A stretch of DNA of 64,000 nucleotides from Methylobacterium amylolyticum (GCF_030700245.1 NZ_JAUYZI010000036.1:1-64000), one strand, 5' to 3'. Positions 50,855-59,959 are shown, numbered from the stretch's first letter. The notes: a model not told the origin generated them from the letters alone. Program-made: numbers and translations.

Positions 50855-52072
50855 ATGGACTACGAGGCCTTCTTCGGCGCCGAGATCGCCGGGCTGCACC
50901 GCGAGGGGCGCTACCGCGTCTTCACCGATCTCGAACGCCACGCCGGCAACTTCCCGCACGCCACCCACCACCACGCCGGCGGCACGCGCCCGGTGACGGT
51001 GTGGTGCTCCAACGACTATCTCGGCATGGGCCAGCACCCGACGGTGGTCGGCGCGATGCACGAGGCGCTCGACCGCTGCGGCGCCGGCGCGGGCGGCACC
51101 CGCAACATCTCCGGCACCAACCACTACCACGTGCTGCTGGAGCGCGAACTCGCCGACCTGCACGGCAAGGAGGCGGCGCTGCTGTTCACCTCCGGATACG
51201 TGTCGAACTGGGCGGCGCTCGGCACCCTGGCCTCCCGCCTGCCGAACTGCGCGGTGTTCTCCGATTCCGAGAACCACGCCTCGATGATCGAGGGCATCCG
51301 GTTCTCGCGGGCCGAGCGCCACGTCTTCCGCCACAACGACCCGGAGGATCTGAACCGCAAGCTGGCGCTGGTCGATCCGTCACGCCCGAAGCTCGTGGCC
51401 TTCGAGTCCGTCTACTCGATGGACGGCGACATCGCGCCGATCGACGAGATCTGCGACGTGGCCGAGGCGCACGGGGCGCTCACCTACCTCGACGAGGTCC
51501 ACGCGGTCGGCCTGTACGGCGCGCGGGGCGGCGGCATCTCGGAGCGCGACGGGGTGGCCCACCGTCTCGACGTGATCGAGGGCACGCTGGGCAAGGCCTT
51601 CGCCGTCCACGGCGGCTACATCACCGCCAGCGAGCGGCTGTGCGACTTCGTGCGCAGCTTCGCCTCAGGGTTCATCTTCACGACCTCGCTGCCCCCGGCG
51701 GTGGCCGCGGGCGCGGCGGCCTCGATCCGCCACCTCAAGGCCAGCGGCGCCGAGCGCGCCCGGCATCAGGAGCGCGTGGCGCGGGTCCGCGCCGCCCTGG
51801 AGGCCGCCGACATCCCGGTGATGCCCAACGACAGCCACATCGTGCCGGTGATGGTCTGCGATCCCGTGCTGTGCAAGGCGATCTCCGACACCCTGCTCGA
51901 CGAGTTCGGGATCTACGTGCAGCCGATCAACTACCCGACGGTGGCCCGCGGCACCGAGCGCCTGCGGATCACCCCGTCGCCGCTCCACTCGGACGCCGAC
52001 ATCGCCCACCTCGTCGACGCGCTGAGCACGATCTGGGGCCGGATCGGACTCCGCCAGAAGGCGGCGGAGTAG
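50855..52072 (+). CDS. hemA: 5-Aminolevulinate synthase
   Basis: The 405-residue PLP enzyme condenses glycine and succinyl-CoA to 5-aminolevulinate, the entry to tetrapyrroles by the alphaproteobacterial route. YRVFTDLERHAGNFPHATHH, VWCSNDYLGMGQHPTVV, AGAGGTRNISGTNHYHVLLE, YLDEVHAVGLYG and the PLP lysine Lys247 in EGTLGKAFAVHGGYI are conserved. ATG at 50855 follows cgggagaggcga. Location next to puhE ties haem and bacteriochlorophyll supply. Confidence 0.97.
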   Translation: MDYEAFFGAEIAGLHREGRYRVFTDLERHAGNFPHATHHHAGGTRPVTVWCSNDYLGMGQHPTVVGAMHEALDRCGAGAGGTRNISGTNHYHVLLERELADLHGKEAALLFTSGYVSNWAALGTLASRLPNCAVFSDSENHASMIEGIRFSRAERHVFRHNDPEDLNRKLALVDPSRPKLVAFESVYSMDGDIAPIDEICDVAEAHGALTYLDEVHAVGLYGARGGGISERDGVAHRLDVIEGTLGKAFAVHGGYITASERLCDFVRSFASGFIFTTSLPPAVAAGAAASIRHLKASGAERARHQERVARVRAALEAADIPVMPNDSHIVPVMVCDPVLCKAISDTLLDEFGIYVQPINYPTVARGTERLRITPSPLHSDADIAHLVDALSTIWGRIGLRQKAAE

Positions 52073-52696
52073 GCCGGTGGAGTAGGCCGAACGACGGGGA
52101 CGGCCGACGCGCACGTCCCCGGGCCGCGGCCGCGTCGGTGGATGCGGTCGGGCCCGTCCGGCCCGTTGGCGACCCGGGGGCGTTGCGGTCCGATCGAGGC
52201 CGGCGCGCGCCGGACCGAGGGCGGGATCTCGGCACCGCCCCCATCCCGGCGTAGCCGTCCCAGGCGCGCGGGCGGTCGCGCAGGCTGAACGCCCGCCGCT
52301 GGCCGAGCGCCGCGGCGAGGAGCGCCCCGATCGTGCCGCGGTCCGCCGCGCGGACCTGCTCGGGCCAGCCGACTCCCAGCGCCTCCGCCTGGGACTGTCC
52401 CGTGAAGGCGGCCCATTCCGAGCCGATGCCGGTGAGGGCGCCTCGGGCGTCGGTCACGACACTCATCGCACTCGGCTCGCGGATCAGCGGCACGGGGTGG
52501 CATGCGTCGGACGAGAGTCAGCCATGCCGAAGCTGTTCCTCCCCCGCCGGGTTACTTCGAGGTCGGCGTAGCCGTAGGCCCATGGGTCCCGGCCCCCTAA
52601 CACACGGCCGTTTTGCGCGCGGGCCCGGGCGCGGCGGGACGCGCGCCCTCCGCCGGGGCGTCGCATCGGCGGACCTGCCATTCAGGAGCGGCGCTC
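52073..52696. other. Region downstream of hemA, mostly non-coding
   Basis: This 624-base region holds the decayed PAS fragment described separately (52260-52466). The rest shows no supportable gene. The stretch next to hemA encodes short frames without homology. Confidence 0.45.
52260..52466 (-). pseudogene. Truncated PAS-domain gene remnant
   Basis: From the ATG at 52466 the frame reads MSVVTDARGALTGIGSEWAA followed by FTGQSQAEALGVGWPEQVRA, clear PAS-domain sequence. After RRAFSLRDRPRAWDGYAG, near 52260, homology stops and the frame continues as low-complexity Arg/Pro/Ser into the hemA antisense. It is probably the N-terminal half of a lost PAS protein. Confidence 0.4.
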
Positions 52697-52915
52697 ATGG
52701 AGGACGATCGCTCGAAGGCGGCGCGGACCCTCCGACGCATCGCCGCCGCACTCGGGACGGACCCGGCAGGTTTCACCGCCCCCCAGGCGCGGCCGGACTT
52801 CGATCGCGAGGCGGTGGAACTGCTGCGGCTGTTCGCGGGCCTCGCCGATCCGGCCGAGCGCCGCGCCTGCCTCGACTTCGTCCGCGCGGTCGCCGCACGT
52901 GGCCGGCCGACGTGA
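52697..52915 (+). CDS. Small helical protein of unknown function
   Basis: This 72-residue protein starts at ATG 52697 after aggagcggcgctc. KAARTLRRIAAALGTDPAGF and EAVELLRLFAGLADPAERRACLDFVRAVAA look like the C-terminal part of small regulatory proteins of the HTH type, but no full HTH is seen. Third-position bias supports it being coding. Confidence 0.65.
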   Translation: MEDDRSKAARTLRRIAAALGTDPAGFTAPQARPDFDREAVELLRLFAGLADPAERRACLDFVRAVAARGRPT

Positions 52916-52937
52916 TCCCGCGTGGCGGGGGCGCGGA

Positions 52938-53492
52938 TCAGTGCAGGCCGCGGGCGTCGCCTCGGGTGTGGCGGGCCAGCAGCGTCCCGAGTTCGTGCAG
53001 CAGCGCGTCGATCAGCGTCCGCAGGATCGGCGAATCGAGATCCTCGGTCAGGGGCCGCACGGCGAGCAGCGCATCCGCGATCCGATCGACCGCCTGCACG
53101 GTCCGGTCGCCCGCCGGATCGGCCTGACGGCTGTCGGTGACGTCGACGGCGATGCCGAGGCAGCGCAGCCCGCGTCCGGCCGCGTCCGTCTCGACCCGCC
53201 CGCGCGCCGCCACCCAGTGGTCGCCGTCCCGGTTCCGGGTGCGGAACTCGGCCTCGAACCGCCCCGTCGCGGTGTGGGCCTCGCGGACGAGATGGGCGAC
53301 GCGGGCACGGTCGTCGGGATGCACGCCCTCCAGGAACGCCGCGAGCGGCACACCCGCCGCCGCCCGCGGCGCCGCGATGCCGAGCAGGTCGGGCAGGGCG
53401 CCGGTGAGTGCGACCACCTGCGTGTCGAGATCCGTTTCCCAGGTTCCGACGTAGCCCGATGCGTCGAGGGCCGCCCGAAAGGGAGAAGTCAT
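52938..53492 (-). CDS. Stand-alone PAS-domain protein
   Basis: The 184-residue protein has a single PAS_3-type domain (about 10-120): GYVGTWETDLDTQVVALTGALPDLLG, FLEGVHPDDRARVAHLVREA, RFEAEFRTRNRDGDHWVAARG and RCLGIAVDVTD. The C-terminal 60 residues are helical with no kinase or HTH. It may act by binding another regulator. It lies convergent with the preceding small gene. Confidence 0.8.
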   Translation of the reverse strand: MTSPFRAALDASGYVGTWETDLDTQVVALTGALPDLLGIAAPRAAAGVPLAAFLEGVHPDDRARVAHLVREAHTATGRFEAEFRTRNRDGDHWVAARGRVETDAAGRGLRCLGIAVDVTDSRQADPAGDRTVQAVDRIADALLAVRPLTEDLDSPILRTLIDALLHELGTLLARHTRGDARGLH

Positions 53493-53636
53493 GTCGCTGC
53501 CTCCTCGCGAACAGGCATGCGGCCGCGCCGCGATGTGCCAGGAGGTATCACAACCCTACGCTGTTGAAAGGCCGCGAAACGACCCATGCGTTGCCCGCGG
53601 GATGCATACCGCAGGTTCTCAGGATCGTCGGCGCGC

Positions 53637-54011
53637 CTATGCGCAGGACGCCAGCGACGGTTGCGGCGCGAGCGCGCTATCCCCACGGGCACCGTCTCCG
53701 TAGGCGCTGGCTCCGGACGTGCGGATTCCGTGCGCCCGATCGAGCAGGGCGCAGATCTCGGCGCCGACCGCCCGCGCGATGGCCTCGGACGCCTCGCCCT
53801 CGGTGCGTCCCTCGCAGATGCGCTTCAGGACACCGAGGGTGCGCAGCTCGATCACGTGGATGATCGCCTCGGTCACCGCCGGCCGGGCGCCGCTCAGCAG
53901 CGCGGCGAGGTCGCAATAGGCGTCGCGCACGAGGTGCAGCAGCAGCCGATCGACGGCGCCCTCGTCGTCAGGCGACAGGGTGGGCATCAGGTTCTCGCCT
54001 ACAGGTTGCAT
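53637..54011 (-). CDS. Hypothetical helical protein
   Basis: A protein of up to 124 residues, mostly helical and acidic: DEGAVDRLLLHLVRDAYCDLA, RPAVTEAIIHVIELRTLGVLKRICEG and EASEAIARAVGAEICALLDRA. No family is recognised. Either Met1 (54011) or Met9 (53987) could be the start; neither has a strong ribosome-binding site. The C-terminal 20 residues look disordered. Confidence 0.6.
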   Translation of the reverse strand: MQPVGENLMPTLSPDDEGAVDRLLLHLVRDAYCDLAALLSGARPAVTEAIIHVIELRTLGVLKRICEGRTEGEASEAIARAVGAEICALLDRAHGIRTSGASAYGDGARGDSALAPQPSLASCA

Positions 54012-54205
54012 ATCCGAGGCGCTATCGGCCCATGGTTAACGAAGCGTCAAGGGTGGCCACATCGCGAGCGCGCCGTCGCGGAGCACCGAACGCGTTGGGG
54101 ATCCGCGCGCCGATGCAATCTCGCGCTCCACGACGGATTGACCCCGGAGCCGGCGCGCGGACAGCGCGGCGTCTCCCGCCGCGGGACCATTGATTCTGGC
54201 TCCGC

Positions 54206-54215
54206 TTAAGCTTAA
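54206..54215. promoter_or_regulatory. TTAAGCTTAA palindrome
   Basis: A perfect ten-base palindrome lies 47 bases before the start of the next small gene, in a locally AT-rich stretch; a possible promoter or operator element. Confidence 0.3.
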
Positions 54216-54262
54216 CCTTGGAACAATTGAAAGTTGAGAACGGCGAGGGCGGGGAGATCCCG

Positions 54263-54466
54263 ATGAGATCGTCCGAGTGCTGTGTCTTCCGGGTGATCGG
54301 CGCCGCCTTCCTCGGCAGCGGCATCGTGCTGGCGACGCTGTGGGCCCACGGTCCGGTGCGCGCCATGATCCTCGCCCCCGTCGGCGGCAGCCTCGCCGCG
54401 GCGGCGATCGTCTCGCTCCTCTACGCCGCCGGCCGCTTCGCCGCGCATCCCGCGCCGGAAGCTTGA
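54263..54466 (+). CDS. Small two-helix membrane protein
   Basis: This 67-residue protein begins at ATG 54263 after a ggggagatccc ribosome-binding site. Helices: VFRVIGAAFLGSGIVLATLWA and MILAPVGGSLAAAAIVSLLYAAGR. No family is recognised. A TTG start 15 codons upstream is possible but lacks a ribosome-binding site. Confidence 0.6.
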   Translation: MRSSECCVFRVIGAAFLGSGIVLATLWAHGPVRAMILAPVGGSLAAAAIVSLLYAAGRFAAHPAPEA

Positions 54467-54522
54467 ACGCCGGATCGCCCGGAGACCGGGGCCCGATCCC
54501 GGACCCGCGATGCCGGGGGCGC

Positions 54523-54548
54523 ATTATGTTGCCGGATTATGTTGCCGG
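54523..54548. repeat. 13-base tandem repeat
   Basis: Two exact adjacent copies of attatgttgccgg, about 190 bases upstream of phaZ. Function unknown. Confidence 0.8.
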
Positions 54549-54740
54549 ATTGCACCAGACCTACGGGATCGGATTCCTCGACCGGAAAGTGTGCTGGTCA
54601 AAGAGCGCGCATGTGACATCCTCTGATGCCGTTTGCGCAGGCAGAGGCTTCGTTTCCTGCCGATGCAACGCATCATAGTGCTGAAGCGTTAGGCGGCTCT
54701 GGACAGGGCTGCGTGGCGGGCCTGTCGGAGGAACGTCGGT

Positions 54741-56060
54741 ATGCTCTACCTGATGCGCGACGCGTGCGACCTGATGCTCGCCCCCGCCCGAATGGCGGTG
54801 ACGGCGACCCGGAACGCCTGCGAGAGCCCGTTCAGCCCACTCGCCTACACGCCCAGCAGCCGGGCGCTGGCCGCCTCCTGCGAACTGTTCGAGCGCGCGA
54901 CGCGCACCTACGCCAAGCCGATCTTCGGCCTCGGCGTGCCCGAGCGGATCGTCTGGGAGCGGCCGTTCTGCCGCGTCATCGCCTTCGGCCAGCCCTCGGA
55001 CAAGCCGAAGCTGCTGCTCGTCGCACCGCTGTCGGGGCACTACGCGACCCTGCTGCGCGGCACGGTGGCCGGCTTCCTCGACACGCATCAGGTGTTCATC
55101 ACCGACTGGACCGACGCCAAGCAGGTGCCGGTGACGGCCGGGCGCTTCGACCTCGACGACTACATCGACACCTGCATCGCCCTGTTCGAGGCGCTGGGTC
55201 CCGATCTCAACGTGATGGCCGTCTGCCAGCCCTCGGTTCCGGTGCTGGCGGCGATCGCCCGCATGGAGGCGGAGGACCACCCCGCCATACCGCGCACCGC
55301 GACCCTGATCGGCGGCCCGATCGACACCCGCCGCGGGCCGACCGCCGTCAACCGGCTGGCGCAGGAGCACCCGATCGCGTGGTTCGAGCGGCACTGCATC
55401 CACACGGTGCCCTGGCCGCACGCCGGCCACGGCCGCGACGTGTACCCGGGCTTCCTGCAACTCGCCGGCTTCGTCAGCATGAACCTGGAGCGCCACCGCA
55501 AGGCGCACTGGGACCTGTTCGACCAGCTCGTGCAGGGAGACGGCGATTCGGCGGCCAAGCACCGCGAGTTCTACGACGAGTACCTCGCCGTGATGGACTT
55601 GCCGGCGGAGTACTACCTCCAGACCGTGGACACGGTGTTCATCCGCCACGCGCTGCCGAAGGGCGAGATGCGCCACCGGGGCCAGCCGGTCGATCTCGGC
55701 GCGATCCGCCGCTGCGCTCTGATGGCGATCGAGGGCGAGAAGGACGACATCACCGGGATCGGCCAGACCCGCGCCGCTCTGGACCTAACGCCGAACCTGC
55801 CCGACGCGCGGAAGGCCTACCATCTCCAGATGGGCGCGGGGCATTACGGCGTGTTCAACGGCTCCCGGTTCCGGGCCGAGATCGTGCCGGAGATCGTCGC
55901 GTTCATGGCGCGCCATACCGCCGATGCCGTGGCGGACGCGGCGCCGATCGAACTCCCGCCCACGATGGTCGTGCCGCTGTCCGAGGCCGAGACGCGCGCG
56001 CCGCTCCCGGTGATCCCCGCACTCGTCGAGGGTCCAGCCCCGGTCAAACTTCACGCCTGA
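54741..56060 (+). CDS. phaZ: Intracellular polyhydroxyalkanoate depolymerase PhaZ
   Basis: The 439-residue protein is an intracellular PHB depolymerase, mobilising stored polyhydroxybutyrate. It has the Cys nucleophile in MAVCQPSVPVLA (Cys162), equivalent to Cys183 of Ralstonia PhaZ1, the acid region in EGEKDDITG and the His in GAGHYGVFNGSRFR. LVAPLSGHYATLLRGTVAGFL and HQVFITDWTDAKQVPV are family marks. There is no signal peptide, as expected for a granule-bound cytoplasmic enzyme. It ends before a strong hairpin and the convergent PAS gene. Confidence 0.95.
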   Translation: MLYLMRDACDLMLAPARMAVTATRNACESPFSPLAYTPSSRALAASCELFERATRTYAKPIFGLGVPERIVWERPFCRVIAFGQPSDKPKLLLVAPLSGHYATLLRGTVAGFLDTHQVFITDWTDAKQVPVTAGRFDLDDYIDTCIALFEALGPDLNVMAVCQPSVPVLAAIARMEAEDHPAIPRTATLIGGPIDTRRGPTAVNRLAQEHPIAWFERHCIHTVPWPHAGHGRDVYPGFLQLAGFVSMNLERHRKAHWDLFDQLVQGDGDSAAKHREFYDEYLAVMDLPAEYYLQTVDTVFIRHALPKGEMRHRGQPVDLGAIRRCALMAIEGEKDDITGIGQTRAALDLTPNLPDARKAYHLQMGAGHYGVFNGSRFRAEIVPEIVAFMARHTADAVADAAPIELPPTMVVPLSEAETRAPLPVIPALVEGPAPVKLHA

Positions 56061-56091
56061 GCGGCTCCGCGACGGCGCCCCCATCGTCATC

Positions 56092-56129
56092 GCGAGCGTA
56101 GCGCCGCGACCCTGCGGCGCTACGCTCGC
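56092..56129. terminator. Strong bidirectional hairpin
   Basis: A perfect 16-base-pair stem (56092-56107 with 56114-56129) and six-base loop separates convergent phaZ and the PAS protein. The preceding catcgtcat and the stem resemble the dispersed inverted repeat at 23033-23123, so it may be a related element serving as terminator. Confidence 0.75.
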
Positions 56130-56210
56130 CGGTTGTGCGCTTCCCGAGGTCGCATCGCTCCGCCCGCAAGGATGCCGGAGACGACCACGATCCCGTCGAG
56201 CGGATACCGC

Positions 56211-57029
56211 TCAGTGAAGCGAGGCGCCCTGGGCCGCGCCCGTCGGGCGGTCCGCGGCCATCACCCGCGTCGCGCGGCGACGCAGGCGTTCCAGGCGGCC
56301 GTTCAGCCGAGCGCGGGCGCGGTCACGCCGCAATTCGAGCTGCGCGAGGATCCGGTCGCGCTCCTCGGCGGGGCCGACCCAGCCGTCGAGGCGCGCGCGG
56401 TCGGCCCGGAACCCGAACTCGACATCCGCCAGCGCGGCGAGCGTCAGTTGCAGGTTGCCGGTCAGATCCTCGACTTCGTACCCCGCATGCCCGGGCGTCG
56501 TCCGCCCGTCCACGTCCCGTGTCGAGGCGCGGGCCGAGTCCCATGGCGAATCCCACGCCAGATCCGGCGGCGCCTCGAGCGGCTCGGCGCGGCCGGGCAC
56601 GGTGATCGGCAGCAGCACGTTGGAGGCGGCCACGAGGGTCCCCGACGCGTCGCGCAAGGGGGTCGGGTAGGGCATGAACGGGATGCGCGTCCCGTCGGGC
56701 CGCTCCAGCACGGCCTGGATGCCGCGCACGGCGCGCCCTTCACGGATCGCGATCGCCATCGGGCACCGCTCGTGCGGGAGCAGTTCGCCCTCGGGCGTGA
56801 AGATCCGCCACGCGCCGCACCAGCGCGTGCGGCCGAGTTCGGGCCGGTAGCCCCACAGGTCGGAGGCCGCGGTATTGTAGAAGGTCAACCAGCCCTCGGC
56901 GTCGGTGGTGTAGACCGGGGACGTGAAGGCCTCGAACAGGTCGGCCCGCGACGGCTCGTGGTTCCAGCCGCGGTCGGGCCCCCCGGCCGCGTCCGAGAGA
57001 TCGTCGGGGAAGTCGTCGTCCGGGAACAT
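56211..57029 (-). CDS. PAS-domain protein without output domain
   Basis: The 272-residue protein has a PAS domain (about 30-150): EAFTSPVYTTDAEGWLTFYNTAASDLWG, WRIFTPEGELLPHERCPMA and LERPDGTRIPFMPYPTPLRD. This region resembles chemotaxis- or kinase-linked PAS sensors that detect small ligands. Residues about 190-260 form an Arg-rich helix, and no kinase, GGDEF or HTH follows. It is probably a sensing adaptor. Confidence 0.82.
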   Translation of the reverse strand: MFPDDDFPDDLSDAAGGPDRGWNHEPSRADLFEAFTSPVYTTDAEGWLTFYNTAASDLWGYRPELGRTRWCGAWRIFTPEGELLPHERCPMAIAIREGRAVRGIQAVLERPDGTRIPFMPYPTPLRDASGTLVAASNVLLPITVPGRAEPLEAPPDLAWDSPWDSARASTRDVDGRTTPGHAGYEVEDLTGNLQLTLAALADVEFGFRADRARLDGWVGPAEERDRILAQLELRRDRARARLNGRLERLRRRATRVMAADRPTGAAQGASLH

Positions 57030-57480
57030 GGGCCACCCTCGATCGACCGGCGGGCGCGAAATGCCCGCCTCAGCATTCCGGTCGCCCCCCTCTGTCGCGG
57101 GTGCTGCGGGCCGACTCCGGCGACGCGCCGGGCTCGGCCCCCAGAGACGCGCGGACGCGTCGCACTCCAGATCGTCCAGCCCGACGGGATTGTGCCGCGA
57201 AGCTTCCGGGGGCGGTCGCTCCGAGACGCCATAACCGGCACACGCCGGCCTGGGCTCTCCCGCAGGGCCATCTGCGGACTGGAGTACTTTGCACGGACGA
57301 CAGGATCACGACAAGTGCCCGGCGCGTCGTTCGCTGCCGCCGATCAACCTCGAGTGGTTGCCCGGACCCGGGTGCGGGTCTCGTGCGGGACGGGCGGCGG
57401 CGGACGGGCCCTGTCCCCGATGCACCGTCCCTGCTAGAATCGGACGGCAAGGCGTGGCGGGTGCAGCAGCAGGTCGGGGT
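57030..57480. other. Divergent gap before the GAF protein
   Basis: This 451-base region lies between the PAS protein and the GAF protein. The frame of the latter stays open to a TTG at 57289 but its third positions are less GC-biased than in the conserved part. No promoter was recognised. Confidence 0.4.
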
Positions 57481-58014
57481 TTGCCGCTGGCAGGTGATGC
57501 AGACGGGCCGTACGGGTCGCTCCTCGATCGGGCCGGGGCGCGGCTGGACGCGGCGGGCTCGCGCGACGCGGTGGTGGCCGCCCTGCGCGGGACCGCGCGG
57601 GGGATCATCGGTTCCGACGGCATCGCCGTCGTCCTCAGGCAGGGCGACACCTGCTTCTACGCCGCCGAGGACGCCATCGAGCCGCTCTGGACAGGGCGCC
57701 GATTCCCCCTGACGGCCTGCATCTCGGGCTGGGCGATGCTCCATCGCCGGACGGTGACCATCGCCGACATCGAGGGCGACCCGCGCGTGCCGATCGACGC
57801 CTACCGCCGCACCTCCATCCGCAGCCTCGCGATGGCGCCGATCGGCGCCCCCGAGCCCGTGGCGGCGCTCGGCGCCTACTGGTGCGCGGCGGTCGATATC
57901 GACGCCGCCACGGTCGGTCGCCTGGAACGGCTCGCGGCCCTGGCCGCGGCCGCGCTCGCGCGGCTGAGTTTCGGCGGGATCGAGCTCGGAGCCCGCGTCG
58001 CCGCGGCCGGATGA
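57481..58014 (+). CDS. GAF-domain protein
   Basis: About 177 residues from TTG 57481; longer starts at GTG 57454 or TTG 57289 are possible and the true one is unresolved. A GAF domain covers most of it: DAVVAALRGTARGIIGSDGIAVVL, FPLTACISGWAMLHRRTVTIADIEGDPRVPI and SLAMAPIGAPEPVAALGAYW. This GAF type occurs in light- or redox-sensing kinases. No output domain is attached. Codon bias becomes typical only after about 57481, which is why the shorter start is given. Confidence 0.7.
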   Translation: MPLAGDADGPYGSLLDRAGARLDAAGSRDAVVAALRGTARGIIGSDGIAVVLRQGDTCFYAAEDAIEPLWTGRRFPLTACISGWAMLHRRTVTIADIEGDPRVPIDAYRRTSIRSLAMAPIGAPEPVAALGAYWCAAVDIDAATVGRLERLAALAAAALARLSFGGIELGARVAAAG

Positions 58015-58030
58015 GGATCCTCGGCTCCGG

Positions 58031-58747
58031 TCAGGGCGGGACGAGCTTGCCGGCCCAGTCGAACACGCCCCCGGTATCCTTCGGCCCCAGGCCGTCGAGC
58101 ACGTCGAGCAGGTGCCCCGCGCTCTGCTCCGGGGTGAAGAGCCCCGGCGCGTCGGCGTCGGGCCGGAACGGGCGCGACAGGTCCGTGGCCACGGTGCCCG
58201 GGTGCAGCCCCGCGACGATCGCCTCGGGGCGCGTGCGCGCCACCTCGATCGCCAGCGTGCGCAGGATCTGGTTCAGGGCCGCCTTCGAGGCGCGATAGGC
58301 GTACCAGCCGCCGAGGCGGTTGTCGCCGATCGATCCGACCCGCGCCGAGAGGGCGGCGAAGACGCAGCGCCCGTGCCGGGGCAGGAGCGGCACGAAATGC
58401 TTGGCGACGAGGGCCGGCCCGATCGCGTTGACGGCGAACACCGCGGCCAGGGCCGCGGGGTCCAGCGCGCGCACCGCCTTCTCCGGGGCGATACCCGGAC
58501 CGTGCAGCACCCCGCTCGCCACGACGACGAGGCCGACCGGCCCGGCGGCCGCGACGGTCTCCGCCGCCGCGGCGACGGAGGCCTCGTCGGTCAGGTCGAT
58601 CGGGACGTGGGAGACCGGTCCCGATCCCGCTCCATCGCCCCCGGAGCGGGACAGGGCGAAGACGGACGCGTGCGCGCCGCGCTCCGCGATGGCCCGGATG
58701 AGGGCGCGGCCGAGCCCGCCCGAGGCGCCGACGACGACGGCATTCAT
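58031..58747 (-). CDS. Short-chain dehydrogenase/reductase
   Basis: The 238-residue Rossmann-fold enzyme has the NAD(P) motif VVVGASGGLGRALIRAI, a catalytic Ser region CVFAALSARVGS and the YxxxK motif in WYAYRASKAALNQI. It resembles CsgA/C-factor-type SDRs. NADP preference and substrate cannot be told. Monocistronic; convergent with the GAF gene. Confidence 0.88.
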   Translation of the reverse strand: MNAVVVGASGGLGRALIRAIAERGAHASVFALSRSGGDGAGSGPVSHVPIDLTDEASVAAAAETVAAAGPVGLVVVASGVLHGPGIAPEKAVRALDPAALAAVFAVNAIGPALVAKHFVPLLPRHGRCVFAALSARVGSIGDNRLGGWYAYRASKAALNQILRTLAIEVARTRPEAIVAGLHPGTVATDLSRPFRPDADAPGLFTPEQSAGHLLDVLDGLGPKDTGGVFDWAGKLVPP

Positions 58748-58955
58748 GTCGGGTCGGCACCGATGCGGTGCGGAGGGCGAACGGCAGCAGGGCGGAGGCC
58801 ATCCCCAGGCACAGGGCGCCGGTCAGGAGGGCGACGGACAGGGGACAGACCGGAACGCGACGCGGTCCCGGCATCGGGTAGCGATACGCTTAACGCTCGG
58901 CACTGCGCGGCCTTCCCGCCGGCGTCATCCCAGCGCCACGCTTGCGGGCACACGT

Positions 58956-59126
58956 TCAAGCGCGTTTGGCGAGCCGCATCGCCCGCAGCCGCGCGGTGCG
59001 CCGCTCCACGGCCTGGCGCTCCGCCTCGATCTCCTCCCACACCTCGGCGGCGCTCGTCTCCCGGACGGTCGCCTTCACATGCGGGCTCGTCCGGTCGCTG
59101 CGGCTCGTGGTCGGGAAATGAGACAT
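58956..59126 (-). CDS. 56-residue helical protein
   Basis: A short gene starting at ATG 59126 after gaggtggacgc. It reads MSHFPTTSRSDRTSPHVKAT, then ETSAAEVWEEIEAERQAVE and ends RTARLRAMRLAKRA. One long amphipathic helix; no family known. A good ribosome-binding site and codon bias support it. Confidence 0.65.
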   Translation of the reverse strand: MSHFPTTSRSDRTSPHVKATVRETSAAEVWEEIEAERQAVERRTARLRAMRLAKRA

Positions 59127-59206
59127 GCGTCCACCTCGTTAACCAGGGTTAGGCCGACATAGAGCGCCGTCGGGGGTCGGCGACCCTCCGCCCGGCGCCC
59201 GCGCGG

Positions 59207-59650
59207 TCAGAACAGGGCGACCAGCCCGACCCCGGCGACCATCAGCGCGCCGCCGAGCAGGCGCCACCGGCTCGCCGGGTGCACGTCGAAGCCCGCCCAG
59301 CCGAAATGGTCGAGCAGGATGGAGGTCGCCACCCCGGCCGTGACCAGCAGGCCGAGGAAGGCGCCCGCGCCGATCTGGCGGGCGATCAGCAACTGCGCGA
59401 CCACGATGCCGCCGCCGAGGACGCCGCCGAACCACGCCCACCACGGCACCCGCGCCGCCTCGACGGCGGACGGCCACGCGAGGCGCCCGGTGACCAGGCC
59501 CGCGACGAGCACGGTGATCAAAGTCCCGATCCCGACGACGAGGCCGGCAGTGAGCGGCTGGGACAGGTTCCGGGCCAGCGTGCCGTTCTGCCCGGGCTGG
59601 ATCGCGTTGGCGACGCCCGCGGCCAGCACGGCGAGGTAGAGGTACCACAT
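59207..59650 (-). CDS. YdcZ/DUF606 family DMT-type membrane protein
   Basis: The 147-residue protein has five helices: MWYLYLAVLAAGVANAIQPG, LTAGLVVGIGTLITVLVAGLV, WWAWFGGVLGGGIVVAQLLIA, GAFLGLLVTAGVATSILLDHFG and WRLLGGALMVAGVGLVAL. QPGQNGTLAR and the half-transporter size match DUF606 (YdcZ), which often works as a pair. Here it is single. The substrate is unknown. Confidence 0.88.
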   Translation of the reverse strand: MWYLYLAVLAAGVANAIQPGQNGTLARNLSQPLTAGLVVGIGTLITVLVAGLVTGRLAWPSAVEAARVPWWAWFGGVLGGGIVVAQLLIARQIGAGAFLGLLVTAGVATSILLDHFGWAGFDVHPASRWRLLGGALMVAGVGLVALF

Positions 59651-59688
59651 GGGCGGATCCCTACGGGGGCGGCGCGGACCCGCCGCGC

Positions 59689-59868
59689 TCACGGGCGCGC
59701 CGGGGCGGGCGCCGGATTGGGTGTCGGGTTGGGCGTGGCCGCCGTGTCGGACGCGGTCGGCGGGACGGCCGGGGTCATCAGCGACCACGTGCCGCCGATG
59801 GCCAGGGCGCCGGCGATGAGGGCGGCGATGAACAGGCCGAACCGCCAGTGTCGCATCAGGTCGCGCAT
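59689..59868 (-). CDS. Small membrane-anchored Pro-rich protein
   Basis: A 59-residue protein from ATG 59868 with one helix (FGLFIAALIAGALAIGGTW) and a Thr/Pro/Asn-rich tail (TAATPNPTPNPAPAPARP). No family. It lies between the DMT gene and ppa on the same strand. Confidence 0.6.
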   Translation of the reverse strand: MRDLMRHWRFGLFIAALIAGALAIGGTWSLMTPAVPPTASDTAATPNPTPNPAPAPARP

Positions 59869-59959
59869 GTCGCCGAAGCCTTCCGGAGATACTGGCCGAG
59901 CGCGTCGCCCGCGGGGGTCGCAGGGCCAACCCGGATGGCGGGCTCCGGGTTCGCGGCGG

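Noticed and set aside
58748..58874. Possible signal peptide-like frame (MPGPRRVPVCPLSVALLTG) before the short-chain dehydrogenase
   Set aside because: The frame runs on into the dehydrogenase gene out of phase with no stop, becomes Arg-rich and has no ribosome-binding site.
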